From positions 1 to 6,039 of the forward strand of contig JAIRZS010000126.1 in assembly GCA_031267115.1 (NCBI GenBank): DNA of 6,039 nucleotides, given 5' to 3'. The notes beneath the pieces are model-generated. The model did not search any database. It was not told the origin of the DNA and saw only the letters and a program-made list of their open reading frames with translations. The stretch is from Treponema sp. GTDB taxonomy: Bacteria > Spirochaetota > Spirochaetia > Treponematales > Breznakiellaceae. Positions 5,917 to 6,039 of the stretch are shown piece after piece. A program made the position numbers and the translations under genes. Position 1 is the stretch's first letter; every line of letters starts with the position of its first letter.

Positions 5917-6039
5917 ACCTCATCACTACCACATGGACTTGCCGGACTACAACGCCCTGGTCCCGGTAGAACACCGGATAACGCTGAACCACACCCTGGG
6001 GGAACCCTTCAGTTATTACAGACTCTCTGATCAAACCAC
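5885..6039 (+). CDS. Continuation of the lipoprotein C-terminal domain in a shifted frame (3' end outside window)
   Basis: From GGA at 5885 the frame is open to the last base and reads GGVVTVSVPRKPHHYHM, then DLPDYNALVPVEHRITL, then NHTLGEPFSYYRLSDQT. The composition (alternating beta-strand residues, Tyr, Pro, Gly turns) continues the preceding domain, whereas the in-frame alternative is an unnatural Arg-rich tail. The frame has no credible start of its own: GTG 5906 is 16 nt from the Shine-Dalgarno-like AAGGAGG and ATG 5933 is farther away. I therefore take it as the separated 3' part of the same gene, which extends beyond the window. Confidence 0.65.

Noticed and set aside
5883..5935. AAGGAGG (5883-5889) as the ribosome binding site of a new downstream gene
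   Set aside because: The nearest in-frame starts, GTG 5906 and ATG 5933, are too far away. The downstream peptide instead continues the preceding domain, so this is better read as part of a frameshifted gene.

Overview
The window comes from a fairly GC-rich bacterial genome. The three Ig-like repeats of the large lipoprotein match a type I associate from memory with spirochaetes, especially termite-gut Treponema. I therefore suggest a Treponema-like spirochaete, with modest confidence; nothing here (no rRNA, no lineage marker) proves it.

Layout. At 1-162 on the plus strand lies the last 53 codons of a gene that enters from the left; its C-terminus looks like the final hairpin of an outer-membrane beta-barrel. 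Convergent to it, and sharing the palindrome TTAA for the two stop codons, is a complete, intact clpB (2807 down to 159, minus strand), encoding the 882-residue ClpB disaggregase. A divergent intergenic region of about 225 bp (2808-3032) follows. It holds a perfect TATAAT facing clpB and a good sigma-70 promoter (TTGACG / 18 bp / TATAGT) facing right. From about 3033 to the end of the window is one large lipoprotein gene: signal peptide with lipobox, three tandem 87-residue Ig-like repeats, a linker, an FG-GAP/VCBS beta-propeller with six clear calcium-loop motifs, and a C-terminal domain with alternating Ser/hydrophobic strands that runs off the right edge.

The most interesting part is that the lipoprotein gene is interrupted at both ends, each time at or near a homopolymer. 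At the 5' end, an excellent ribosome binding site and ATG (3020-3035) are separated from the signal peptide by 133 bp (3040-3172) flanked by AAAC direct repeats. Removing that segment joins ATG-AAA-C to AA-GCT and gives a textbook lipoprotein signal peptide. The segment carries a nine-C tract; with eight or eleven Cs the ATG would read straight into the lipoprotein frame, with nine it stops at 3161. At the 3' end, a run of six A (5879-5884) throws the frame into a short basic tail and a stop at 5916, while clear coding sequence continues in another frame to the end of the window. The locus is either a contingency (phase-variable) surface lipoprotein, a decaying gene, or a good gene with sequencing errors in homopolymers.

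The genes do not form one pathway. ClpB is housekeeping protein quality control; the neighbour is a probable surface-exposed adhesin-like lipoprotein transcribed divergently from it.
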